A stretch of DNA of 57,508 nucleotides from Ligaoa zhengdingensis (lineage in GTDB: Bacteria; Bacillota; Clostridia; Oscillospirales; Ruminococcaceae), in the NCBI RefSeq assembly GCF_014384885.1, contig NZ_JACRST010000017.1, positions 1 through 57,508 of the forward strand, given 5' to 3'. Below, one piece after another: positions 1 through 7,042 of the stretch (positions within the stretch are counted from its first letter, which is position 1; the number at the start of each line of letters is the position of its first letter). The notes under the pieces were generated by a model. That model was not told where the DNA came from. It saw only the letters and a program-made list of their open reading frames with translations, and did no database searches. The position numbers and the translations under genes were made by a program.

Positions 1-98
1 GCACCCACTATATCCTCCTTCTGCCGGAAGTGTGCAGCAGCACCCTCCGGCTTGCTTGATTATTGTGAAAGTCCTTTGTTTTCGGTCAAAAAAAGAAG

Positions 99-146
99 GG
101 ACTAAGCCAGAATGCCTTGATTTTCAAGGTCTTTCTGATTTAGTCC
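99..146 (-). terminator. Imperfect hairpin terminator at the recombinase fragment end
   Basis: Outer arms GGACTAA and TTAGTCC enclose further pairing (CAGAA/TTCTG and CCTTGA/TCAAGG). On the minus strand the hairpin is followed by a run of seven T. The stop codon of the recombinase fragment lies inside the hairpin, so the foreign sequence joined to the recombinase brought this terminator with it. Confidence 0.6.
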
Positions 147-419
147 TATTATCGCACAATAATCTTTGACGATAACCGTCTTGACCTTTCCGCTCTCTAC
201 AAGGCGTATCATTTCATTCCAACCGGGCCTGTCGAACGTTACCCCAGACACCCCATCATCAATGAAAAACGTCGGATTGGAAAAGCCGTTGTCTGTGGCG
301 TACTTCAAAAGGATTTTCTTTTGATTGGCTATGGAATTGCTCTCCCCGTCGAGCGCGTCCTCTTGGCTTAACCGGGCGTATAAAGCGGTGATGTTGTCGG
401 GATAAATTGTATTCGTCAT
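102..419 (-). pseudogene. Truncated large serine recombinase (resolvase N-terminus only)
   Basis: About 105 codons begin with an AGGAGG ribosome binding site 5' of ATG 419. The N-terminal resolvase fold of TnpX/Tn4451-type large serine recombinases is recognisable: ALYARLSQED with the catalytic Ser, an Arg-containing start strand, DDGVSGVTFDRPGW, and then VKTVIVKD. Just after VIVKD, where the family continues with MSRFGR-type sequence, the frame runs into unrelated residues and stops inside a hairpin. The family is normally 500 or more residues long, so the DNA-binding recombinase and zinc-ribbon domains are missing. It should not be able to recombine DNA. The gene lies 4 nt after the tnpW-like gene and was probably co-translated with it. 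Confidence 0.85.
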
Positions 420-423
420 GTGT

Positions 424-681
424 TCATTCCTCCTGTAATGAACGCCCGACAAACAGGTTGCTACCGTCATTATAACGCTCTTTCTTTTCCTTGTCAGCAG
501 GCGTTTTGCCGGTTTCTGCTTTTATGAGCCGTTTCATTTTGCTGTAAAGCGGTTCAGAGCCGCCGCAGGAGGTTTCCACCTCGTAGATCGTGCCGCCGAT
601 TTTGTAGCAGACAGTTTCGCTTAATGGATTGCCCCGTTTGGGAAGAAAACCGCCGCTTTCCTCTTTTCGCTTCTGTTCCAT
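424..681 (-). CDS. TnpW-like transposon protein
   Basis: This 85-residue basic protein starts at ATG 681 behind a GGAAAGGA ribosome binding site. Its core, SETVCYKIGGTIYEV followed by KMKRLIKAE, matches the small TnpW-type proteins encoded just before large serine recombinases in Tn4451-like and related clostridial elements. The family function is not settled; a role with the neighbouring recombinase is inferred from constant linkage. Here the partner recombinase is broken, so the gene is probably a relic. Its stop is 4 nt before the recombinase start and the recombinase ribosome binding site lies within its last codons. Confidence 0.6.
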   Translation of the reverse strand: MEQKRKEESGGFLPKRGNPLSETVCYKIGGTIYEVETSCGGSEPLYSKMKRLIKAETGKTPADKEKKERYNDGSNLFVGRSLQEE

Positions 682-847
682 TCCTTTCCGTCCTTTCCTT
701 GATATTGAGCAGGGAGCAAGCACAGCAAACGAGTACCCGTTTGCCCTTTTTCGCTTGTTGGGAATATCCCAAACCCTTTCCTTCCTCTCACTCCATATCC
801 CGCTGGAACAGGGCCGTTTGTTGCGTGTTTCTTTACCTATGAAGCAA

Positions 848-877
848 AGAATTGCAGCGTATTTGCGCTGCAATTCT
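848..877. repeat. 12-bp perfect inverted repeat
   Basis: Arms AGAATTGCAGCG (848-859) and CGCTGCAATTCT (866-877) flank a 6-nt loop. It lies between the leftward tnpW-like gene and the rightward TetR gene and has no strong T-tract on either strand. It may be a bidirectional terminator or a protein site. Nothing else was seen in 682-902. Confidence 0.5.
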
Positions 878-902
878 AAATTATTATTCTCACAGAAGTC
901 TA

Positions 903-946
903 TTGCAAATCTCTTTAAAATATGGTTATATTTATAGTATACTATA
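903..946 (+). promoter_or_regulatory. Promoter and palindromic operator of the TetR gene
   Basis: A candidate promoter is TTGCAA (903-908), 17-bp spacer, TTATAT (926-931). Immediately after it lies a perfect 14-bp palindrome TATAGTATACTATA (933-946), about where transcription would start and 20 nt before the TetR start codon. TetR repressors typically bind such palindromes in their own promoters, so autoregulation is inferred. Confidence 0.5.
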
Positions 947-965
947 TAGAATTGGAGTTACTTAC

Positions 966-1610
966 ATGGGCAGAGAAAATAAGAAAGAAGCAGTTGCGGC
1001 ATTGCACAGAGAACAGATTTTGAAGGCTGCTGAAAAACTCTTTTCAGAAAAGGGGTTTTCGCAAACAACAATAGATGATATTTCAAAAGCGTCTGAATAC
1101 AGTCGGCGTACTATTTATGCCTATTACGAAAGCAAAGATGATATTTTGTACCATATCGTCGAAAAGGGGTTGATCGAATTAAAAAAGGACATTGAAAGTG
1201 CAATCAATCTCAATGAGGATTTTATAACAGAATACAAAGCGATCTGTATGGCAATGAGCAAATATCAATGCGAATATTCTCATTCAGCCGACAATGTAAA
1301 TCGTGCAAATACGGCTAATTTTGATTTTGAAAACCTTTCTGATACGGTTAAGCACATTCTATTGTTAGGAACAGAAATCAACACCATTCTTGCCGCATTT
1401 ATTGAAGATGGAAAAGAAAAAGGTATTGTGCGGCAAGATATAATCCCTATGCTGACCGTTTATATTTTGTGGTCAAGCATTACTTCGTTTCTTACGCTTG
1501 CGCAGACAAAAGGACAATTCATATCAAAACAGTTTTCTATCTCTGAGAATGAGCTTTTAGATTATGGTTTTAAGCAACTAATCAACTCTATTTTGGAGGT
1601 GCGGATTTGA
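966..1610 (+). CDS. TetR/AcrR family transcriptional regulator
   Basis: 214 residues from ATG 966 (GGAG upstream). The N-terminal helix-turn-helix is typical of the family: REQILKAAEKLFSEKGF, then TTIDDISKASEYSRRTIYAYYESKDDIL at about residues 18-60. The rest is a helical ligand-binding domain without a recognisable ligand signature. It is the first gene of a rightward run with the KTR, DUF6323-like and DUF6179-like genes and overlaps the KTR start by one base, so the four are probably one operon. It probably represses its own promoter through the palindrome just upstream; the inducer is unknown. Confidence 0.85.
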   Translation: MGRENKKEAVAALHREQILKAAEKLFSEKGFSQTTIDDISKASEYSRRTIYAYYESKDDILYHIVEKGLIELKKDIESAINLNEDFITEYKAICMAMSKYQCEYSHSADNVNRANTANFDFENLSDTVKHILLLGTEINTILAAFIEDGKEKGIVRQDIIPMLTVYILWSSITSFLTLAQTKGQFISKQFSISENELLDYGFKQLINSILEVRI

Positions 1611-1798
1611 TGAAAAAAAGCAGTTGGCTAATATGTCCTATATGTGGAGGGAAAACCCGTAATCAAGTTCGGGAAGATACGGTTTTGATAAACTATCCTC
1701 TTTTCTGTCCGAAGTGCAAGAAAGTAACGCTAATCAATGTGAAACAATTAAATATGAGCCTTATAAAAGAGCCAGACGCACAGACGCAGAGCCGATAA
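1610..1798 (+). CDS. Cysteine-rich KTR-type protein
   Basis: 62 residues from ATG 1610, translationally coupled to the TetR gene (TGATG overlap), with GGAGGT upstream. Two CxxC pairs (CPICGGKTR near the N-terminus and CPKCKK in the middle) form a likely zinc ribbon. This matches the small cysteine-rich KTR-domain proteins common on clostridial conjugative transposons. Their function is unknown; nucleic-acid or protein binding is a guess from the fold. The C-terminus IKEPDA is encoded by a DNA motif that recurs at 30265-30279. The last codons overlap the ascending arm of the following terminator. Confidence 0.65.
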   Translation: MKKSSWLICPICGGKTRNQVREDTVLINYPLFCPKCKKVTLINVKQLNMSLIKEPDAQTQSR

Positions 1799-1819
1799 AT
1801 CTATTTGATTATCGGCTCT
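1788..1819 (+). terminator. Rho-independent terminator after the KTR gene
   Basis: An 11-bp stem AGAGCCGATAA / TTATCGGCTCT is followed by GCCTGTTTTTT. It sits between the KTR gene and the DUF6323-like gene. It would attenuate rather than abolish downstream transcription if the four genes are one unit. Confidence 0.7.
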
Positions 1820-1845
1820 GCCTGTTTTTTAGGGAAGCGAGGGAT

Positions 1846-2319
1846 ATGATGAATAATTACAATTCAGATTTTTCACTTGTCGCAATCAACAGTTCTCTTA
1901 TGGAACGGCAGGCGACAGATAAGATACTTGCCTGTAATGAAGAAATCAAGAAATACGGTTTGGTTTTAACCGAACAACAGGCATTGGCGTTAGTACAAAC
2001 ACGCACAAACGCATTGAAAGAAAATAAGCGTATCGAATTGAACGGGGGCATTGTTGACAAACTGATTTTAGCCTTTTGTAATTCGCCTTATGTTGACAAA
2101 GACACCTATGAAGATACTTTGCATGAATTGATTAGCTTATTCTATGACTTGAAGAATAACACATGGGACACCATTTCAGATGATGACGTTATTGAGTTTA
2201 TGAAAAACGCCTTTAACAATCGCTGTCATGGTTCATTGGAATTGCTTGCAGGTGAAGCACTCCGATTGTCCGAGCATATTCATTGTGGCAAAACGATAAA
2301 AACATTCAAGGAGGATTGA
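1846..2319 (+). CDS. DUF6323-like protein
   Basis: 157 residues from the first of two adjacent ATGs (1846/1849), with GAGGG upstream. The sequence (SDFSLVAINSSLMERQATDKI, LTEQQALALVQTR, then a helical region) resembles the DUF6323 family as I recall it. That family is found beside TetR regulators and DUF6179 proteins in clostridial genomes. It is predicted cytosolic and all-helical, with no catalytic motif I can identify. The stop is one base before the next gene, so it is translated with the DUF6179-like gene and the two products probably work together. The function is unknown; the family name is from memory. Confidence 0.65.
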   Translation: MMNNYNSDFSLVAINSSLMERQATDKILACNEEIKKYGLVLTEQQALALVQTRTNALKENKRIELNGGIVDKLILAFCNSPYVDKDTYEDTLHELISLFYDLKNNTWDTISDDDVIEFMKNAFNNRCHGSLELLAGEALRLSEHIHCGKTIKTFKED

Positions 2320-2320
2320 A

Positions 2321-3571
2321 ATGGAAGCACTTGACATACTTCACCCGATTAAAGAAGAAATGTTAAACTCGAAATACTACTTTCAATCTCTCATAGAGCA
2401 AGCCTGCTATTGTGGTTTGCTGTCGGAAAAAGAGTTATCCGCAGTTCAGACGGACTTACTCTTAATACTTGCCGAGCAGACAGATAAGTGGAGCAAGGGC
2501 GAAAGCAGCTCTATTCCCACAGAGAAAGCGCAGGATATAATGACCTCTATCCTGTTTGTGATTGGCATACAATTAAAGTCATATCAAACGCCAGAACAGG
2601 CAGTAGATGTACTGAAATCGGAACCGTTGAAATTGCTTTTTGAAAATGGTCTGAAACTTGTACGCCGAAAAATGGCTGTTTCCCGCCATTTGCAAAAAAG
2701 GATTTTAGATCATCTTCTTGATACGCCAAATGTTTATTACCGTTCTACCGTAGCCGACGGTGTCAATGGATTTTTCAAATTATACCGCCCGCAGTTTGCC
2801 GCCCATGAGATACACATAACGGCTGACTATCCCATTTTTTTAGGGAGGCCAGAATTAGAGGGGATCGAGTTTATCGAAAAATACTTGCGCTGTATTCAAG
2901 CGGAAAACGCATTTTGCGTGTGCTTTGCGCCGCAGGATATACACCATTTGTTATGTGGGCTTACACAGGATTACCGCAGCGTTCCGCTAAACATTTTCGA
3001 GCCAGTGCTGCTATCCGCACTTGGGCTTATGATACAAGAGCGGAACCCGAAACGGCTTGATTTAACTGAACACGATATTTCCTTTTTGTATCGGCTGTTT
3101 TCCGGTCAATCGGAAAAAGAAGTACAAAGTTGCCTAAAAAAAGCTCTTTTCTGCCTAAATGAAAAAATCGACTTACCACAGATTTCCATACAGTATGCGT
3201 CTTTGTGCATACCAAAGCTAACCGCTACAATTCTAAATGCGGTAAAGATGGAAACGCTTGATAAGGTGTTTTTGATACCCACCTACCCGGAGCAGGAACC
3301 TCAAATTATCCTTTCCTATGGCGATAGAATGAACGATAACGCATATCAAAAATTAGTTGAAAGGATTTTGCAGACAGACAGCAGCGAAGAAAAAATAGCA
3401 CTTATTTTGGATGAGGTACACTCCCTTGCCGATTTACTGGATATATTGTCTGATACGGAACTTTACGCAGATGAATTTGACCTTTTAATCAATAGGTTTC
3501 CTTTACCAGTATTTGCAATGTTGCTATCACAATATCCAAATGATGATTTTTTAGATAGAAAAACTTACTAA
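2321..3571 (+). pseudogene. DUF6179-like gene, 5' part, cut by the ICE
   Basis: 416 codons starting with AAGGAGG-ATTGAA-ATG. Residues 1-413 belong to the original gene. The last three residues and the stop are supplied by the ICE end, which begins at 3559. The missing C-terminus is at 30138-30252. The protein is large and mostly helical (LHPIKEEMLNSKYYFQSLIEQ at the start), with no catalytic signature I recognise. It resembles the DUF6179 family that accompanies DUF6323 genes. The joined product would have 450 residues, so this truncation removes about 8%; whether the short form is functional cannot be told from sequence. Confidence 0.75.
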
Positions 3572-3584
3572 ATTTCTGATTATC
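3553..3584. repeat. Left ICE end: coupling sequence and terminal inverted repeat
   Basis: AGATAG (3553-3558) is the coupling hexamer between the target gene and the ICE. The element starts with AAAAAC, and TCTGATTATC lies at 3575-3584. The same ten bases occur inverted at 30106-30115. Tn916-type integrases leave non-identical 6-bp coupling sequences at the two ends, as seen here. The pair TGGTAAATGCC (3596-3606) and GGCATTTACCA (3670-3680) just inside may be further Int or Xis sites. Confidence 0.75.
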
Positions 3585-3699
3585 TTTTCATAAGTTGGTA
3601 AATGCCGATATATCCCGTATTTTAGGGCTTTATCGGTATTTTCTTTTTGGAAGATACCTTGCATAAGCTGGCATTTACCAGCATGAAAATGCAACCAAA

Positions 3700-3720
3700 A
3701 GTAGTAAATGAGTAGTAAAT
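3700..3720. promoter_or_regulatory. Integrase arm-type (DR2-like) binding sites, left end
   Basis: Two direct copies of AGTAGTAAAT occur at 3700-3709 and 3711-3720, about 140 bp inside the left end. The same paired motif is found at the other end (30037-30057) in the same orientation. Tn916 Int binds such DR2 repeats through its N-terminal domain; assignment here is by position and similarity. Confidence 0.65.
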
Positions 3721-3733
3721 ATAAGCTCCGATA

Positions 3734-4924
3734 TTAACAAGCCAGTCTTTCCAGTTCTGCTTTTGCAGATTGAAATGTACCGTGTGCATAATAGCCAAGT
3801 GTCATGGTTATGTTAGCGTGTCCCATAAGATATTGCAGGGTGTTTGGGTTCATTCCTCTGTTTGCCATATTCGTACAGTAAGTATGTCGGAATGAATGTG
3901 GTGTGATGTTCGGTAACTTGTCCGTGTGATACTTGTTATACTTCTTAATTAGTCCTCGCACCATGCCCTCATAGTTTCCTGCAACTTTAGGTAAGCCCTC
4001 ACGGTTCAAGAATAGGAAATTGCTATAACCACCTACAATCAACGGTTGTGCCTTTCCTCTGTTCTTTAGTATTCTTTGGATTGCTTGATAAGCCCGTTCT
4101 GTCAATGGAAGTTCTCGTTTTCCGTTTTTGGTCTTTGGCGTTTCAATATAGTAGCCGATTTCGCTGTCTTTCAATAACTGGTGGTCTATATTGAGTATTC
4201 TGTTCTGCATATCAATATGCGTCGTTAGTCCGCAAAATTCAGAAATACGAAGTCCCGTTTCCAGCAGAAGCACAACCTCATCATAATACTTGCTGTAAAT
4301 CTTATCCTTTTCCATAAAGGCAAGCAGGCGTTCTTCCTGCTCTGGTGTAAGGATAACTTTCTGCTCCGTATCATCTTCCAGAACATCACTTAGCTTAAAT
4401 TCAAACGGGTTCTTTCTGATACAGTCGTCTTGTATCGCCATGTAAAATGACGCTTTCAAGGAACGCTTGTAGTTATCAATCGTTTTATAGGCGTATCCTT
4501 TTTCGCTCATTCTGATAGCCCATTCTTTAGCGTCCGACTGCTTAACAGTATCAATCGCCCTCATACCCAATGGGTCATTTTTCAGAGCGTTCATAAGATA
4601 CTGTCGTCCTTTTTCAGTAGCCCTCTTGATGTTCTTTCTTTGGCTGTTCTTCTTGTCGTAGAGCTGGCAGACTGTCATTTTACCGCCTGCTGTATCGATA
4701 CCGTCGTTAAGGTCTTTTTTAATCTGTGTTTCTTTTTCCCTCAACGATATATCATCACGCTTTCCAGCAGGTGTCTTGTCTGTCGGTACAAGTTTCCAAG
4801 AATAGATAAATTGTGGCTTTCCGTATATATCGGTATATTTATAAACGTATCTTCCGTCTTTTCGCTGGCTCTCTCCATTACGCAAATTGCGATTTTTACT
4901 GTCTTTTCGTTTTACATTAGACAT
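3734..4924 (-). CDS. int: Tn916-family tyrosine integrase
   Basis: 396 residues from ATG 4924 (AAAGGAG 9 nt upstream); an earlier in-frame start would lack a ribosome binding site. The N-terminal arm-binding domain (about 1-75, beginning MSNVKRKDSKNRNLRNGE) is followed by a core-binding SAM-like domain (about 80-180) and a catalytic domain. Catalytic residues are visible: Arg226 (GLRISE), His343-x-x-Arg346 (HSFR), His369 and nucleophile Tyr379 (GYYAH), the numbering known for Tn916 Int. It excises and integrates the ICE using the DR2 sites and AT-rich coupling targets. It lies downstream of xis, at the end of the element, as in Tn916. Confidence 0.95.
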   Translation of the reverse strand: MSNVKRKDSKNRNLRNGESQRKDGRYVYKYTDIYGKPQFIYSWKLVPTDKTPAGKRDDISLREKETQIKKDLNDGIDTAGGKMTVCQLYDKKNSQRKNIKRATEKGRQYLMNALKNDPLGMRAIDTVKQSDAKEWAIRMSEKGYAYKTIDNYKRSLKASFYMAIQDDCIRKNPFEFKLSDVLEDDTEQKVILTPEQEERLLAFMEKDKIYSKYYDEVVLLLETGLRISEFCGLTTHIDMQNRILNIDHQLLKDSEIGYYIETPKTKNGKRELPLTERAYQAIQRILKNRGKAQPLIVGGYSNFLFLNREGLPKVAGNYEGMVRGLIKKYNKYHTDKLPNITPHSFRHTYCTNMANRGMNPNTLQYLMGHANITMTLGYYAHGTFQSAKAELERLAC

Positions 4925-5001
4925 AGTGTAAAGCTCCTTTCCGTCATGGAACGAGCCGTGATACGCTATATTTATTATACCATATCTACGGCTCAATGAC
5001 A

Positions 5002-5205
5002 TTAGATTTCGTCCAATGTATCTATGATTTTTTCAAATTGTTTTCGCTTAATCTGAATACGGTTGCCGTTCACGATAACCCAGCCAGCGTCAAGATTTTC
5101 TTCGGCTAATTTACGCAATTTCTTTTCGCCAATGCGGAAGTATTTGGACGCTTCTTCAACCGTCAGCGTATATTTTTCCCAAATAGGCACATCAGTATTG
5201 TTCAT
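5002..5205 (-). CDS. xis: Excisionase of Tn916 type
   Basis: 67 residues, nearly the same length and sequence pattern as Tn916 Xis: PIWEKYTLTVEEASKYFRIGEKKLRKLAEE, then NGNRIQIKRKQFEKIIDTLD. The N-terminal half is a winged-helix DNA-binding excisionase fold (MerR-like). It bends DNA at the ICE ends to favour excision by Int. The stop lies 77 nt upstream of the int start and both genes run leftward, so they are co-transcribed. It is controlled in Tn916 by read-through from the orf7/orf8 promoter; the same arrangement is present here. Confidence 0.95.
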   Translation of the reverse strand: MNNTDVPIWEKYTLTVEEASKYFRIGEKKLRKLAEENLDAGWVIVNGNRIQIKRKQFEKIIDTLDEI

Positions 5206-5222
5206 AATCTATGCACCCCCCT

Positions 5223-5330
5223 TTACTGTGTGTCGTTTTTTACAAGCAGGCAGACGGCTTTGGAAAGCTCCATTAGTATCTCAACTATTCCCATTCTTGT
5301 GGGCAGAACCGCACCATGCGGACGTATCAT
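5223..5330 (-). CDS. Small ORF (35 aa) in the xis-orf8 gap
   Basis: The frame runs from ATG 5330 (MIRPHGAVLPTRMGIVEI) to a stop at 5223, just before the xis ribosome binding site. There is no convincing ribosome binding site, and an internal ATG restart (MELSKAVCLL) is possible. No domain is recognised. The rest of the gap to 5578 shows no other open frame I can support. The region is the equivalent of the Tn916 orf10 interval. Coding status is uncertain. Confidence 0.3.
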   Translation of the reverse strand: MIRPHGAVLPTRMGIVEILMELSKAVCLLVKNDTQ

Positions 5331-5578
5331 TATTCTGTGAGGATAGGTCGTGGCAAAACAACTTTTCCAACAGTCGCTCTCGGATCACTGCGTGGGTCGC
5401 TCGCTTTCTTTTGAAAAGGTCGTGGCGTACAGTCCCCGTGGCTCGCCATCTCACAAACGTATCTGTCTGCTTTATTCAGTTGTCAAAGAGCTGTGGTGAA
5501 AGCGTGTTGCTTTCATATAAAAGCAGGTGGCAGAGCAGGAAAGAGGGGGATATTAAATCATGCTCCGCTAAAAACTGC

Positions 5579-5833
5579 TTATTCTTCTGGTTCTAAGTCC
5601 ATATCTTCAATATCAAAACCTAAAATCATTTTGATAAGTGCTTCTCTGATACGTCCTTTTAATTCCATATCTACAACGATATAAACATTGCCGTATTCAT
5701 CATAAAGTGAACGCAAACAGCACTTTGATATGTAAGGGTCATAAAATGCCAGTAATTTTTCAATCGCTTTTTCGTTTCCGTCCATAGCTGATGAAATCAA
5801 GTAATAAGACGGTTTCTTAAATAACTGTTTCAT
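5579..5833 (-). CDS. Tn916 Orf8-like helix-turn-helix protein
   Basis: 84 residues (MKQLFKKPSYYLISSAMDGNEKAIEKLLAFYDPYI in outline) with the helix-turn-helix type domain that pairs with the Orf7 sigma-like protein in Tn916 relatives. GGAGG lies about 10 nt upstream, inside the end of the orf7 gene, so it is translationally linked to orf7. In Tn916 orf7 and orf8 drive transcription towards xis and int and then, after circularisation, into the transfer genes. It has a paralogue at 31069-31278 in the outer element. Confidence 0.8.
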   Translation of the reverse strand: MKQLFKKPSYYLISSAMDGNEKAIEKLLAFYDPYISKCCLRSLYDEYGNVYIVVDMELKGRIREALIKMILGFDIEDMDLEPEE

Positions 5834-5836
5834 TTT

Positions 5837-6256
5837 CTAATGTTCCTCCTTGAGTATTTTTTTCATAGTTTCCAAAGCGTGATGTCGGTTTCTAAATACA
5901 CCGCTTTGCGTGATTTTCTGCAAGTTGGCAATTTCACTTTCTGTCATTTCCAAGAAGTAATACATCAACAGAGTATTGCGTTTTCTTTCTGGAAGTTTCT
6001 TCAAGGCTTCTGCCAATTCATCATCAAGGACACGAATATCAATGCCACATACTGAAAAGATTGTATAATCTGTTTCGTAGTCGTCCCAAACAGCCATTTT
6101 ATCAACAAGGACATCTGGCAATTCGCTGAAAGATATTTCTTTATTCTTACGACGGTTTAATTCCTTGTAATAATCTTTCACGACACTACGGACAACTTTC
6201 TTTAAACAACTTTCAAAACGACATTGAACTGTTTTCTGGAAGTCAGACGGTTTCAT
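5837..6256 (-). CDS. Tn916 Orf7-like sigma-70 region 4 protein
   Basis: 139 residues from ATG 6256 behind AGGAGGTGAG; Tn916 Orf7 has 140. The C-terminal half is a sigma region 4: ELAEALKKLPERKRNTLLMYYFLEMTESEIANL, then TQSGVFRNRHHALETMKKIL as recognition helix. The N-terminal part (MKPSDFQKTVQCRFESCLKKVVRSVVKDY) lacks a clear region 2. It is expected to activate the xis/int promoter and the transfer operon from the circular form. Upstream, where Tn916 encodes the Orf9 repressor, this element has repeats and a terminator instead, so control of orf7 has probably changed. Confidence 0.85.
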   Translation of the reverse strand: MKPSDFQKTVQCRFESCLKKVVRSVVKDYYKELNRRKNKEISFSELPDVLVDKMAVWDDYETDYTIFSVCGIDIRVLDDELAEALKKLPERKRNTLLMYYFLEMTESEIANLQKITQSGVFRNRHHALETMKKILKEEH

Positions 6257-6452
6257 CAATCTCACCTCCTTTCCTTTATGATTTGAAAAGTGTTTATCCC
6301 TCTTTCCGCACCATATAAGGACAGCTAGGTGTGATTTAATGACCTCTTTTGAAAAATTTTTTAAATTTTTTCGGGTATGAAAAAAGCCCGCACAAAACAT
6401 ATAGTCTGTACGAGCCTTTAAAGCTAAAACATAGTAATATTGTATCATTAAG

Positions 6453-6514
6453 AATCACAAATCACAAGTGATTTGTGATTAATCACTTGTGATTTGTGAT
6501 AAGTGATTTGTGAT
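6453..6514. repeat. Iteron-like repeats GTGATTTGTGAT upstream of orf7
   Basis: Three direct copies lie at 6468-6479, 6489-6500 and 6503-6514, and an inverted copy at 6454-6465 forms a near-continuous palindrome with the first. They sit about 200 bp upstream of orf7 and just before a terminator. Spacing of 21 and 14 bp suggests a repressor or activator array, but the cognate protein is unknown. Between 6257 and 6452 I see a poly-A/T stretch and a weak hairpin but no gene. Confidence 0.7.
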
Positions 6515-6520
6515 TAATAT

Positions 6521-6548
6521 ATAAAAGCCCTCTTTAAAGGGCTTTTAT
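6521..6548. terminator. Bidirectional terminator at the group II intron insertion site
   Basis: A perfect 11-bp stem ATAAAAGCCCT / AGGGCTTTTAT with a 6-nt loop gives T-rich tails on both strands. The group II intron starts within about 6 nt on its right, a position typical for introns that insert after terminator stems. Confidence 0.85.
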
Positions 6549-7042
6549 GTTTAGTTTGCGCGCCATGGGCGCGCTCTAACGGGTGAAAGTCCCGAACACG
6601 CCCAGATAGTGGGAAGTGTATAGCTGAACAACAAGGGTGTCCATCGTGAGATGGAATCTGAAGGAAGCTGTAAGCAAATCTCTGGTCCGACGGACAGAAA
6701 TCACATATAAGGCTAGGCTATGAGAGATAAGTTGGCTAAAAGCAACGAAGTCTAATAACTATCACTTTTGTAGTAGCAGAGTAAATGTGGCGGATATATG
6801 GAGAGAAAGAGCGTGCACCTTAAGCGTGGAGGTCTCACAGAGGTTCCATTAGCCTAGTAACAACGAACTGTGAGAAGTCAGCCGAGCCCATAGTAGTGAA
6901 GAAGTTTCTGTAATGGAAATGGAGCAAAGGGGCGAACAATCAATAAGTTTGAGTATGTCTCGTATTGCAGAAATGGCAACATCTGCCGTAACCAATCGGG
7001 TAAAAGATGGTCAAATCAAGCGAGACGGAAAGGAAAGAACGC

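Noticed and set aside
1..9. Possible GTG start with AAGGAGG at the left edge, minus strand
   Set aside because: Only three codons are inside the window, so no product can be named.
6453..6514. CRISPR-like array
   Set aside because: Repeats are 12 bp with spacers of 2-9 bp and include an inverted copy; this is an operator-like array, not CRISPR. No other array seen.
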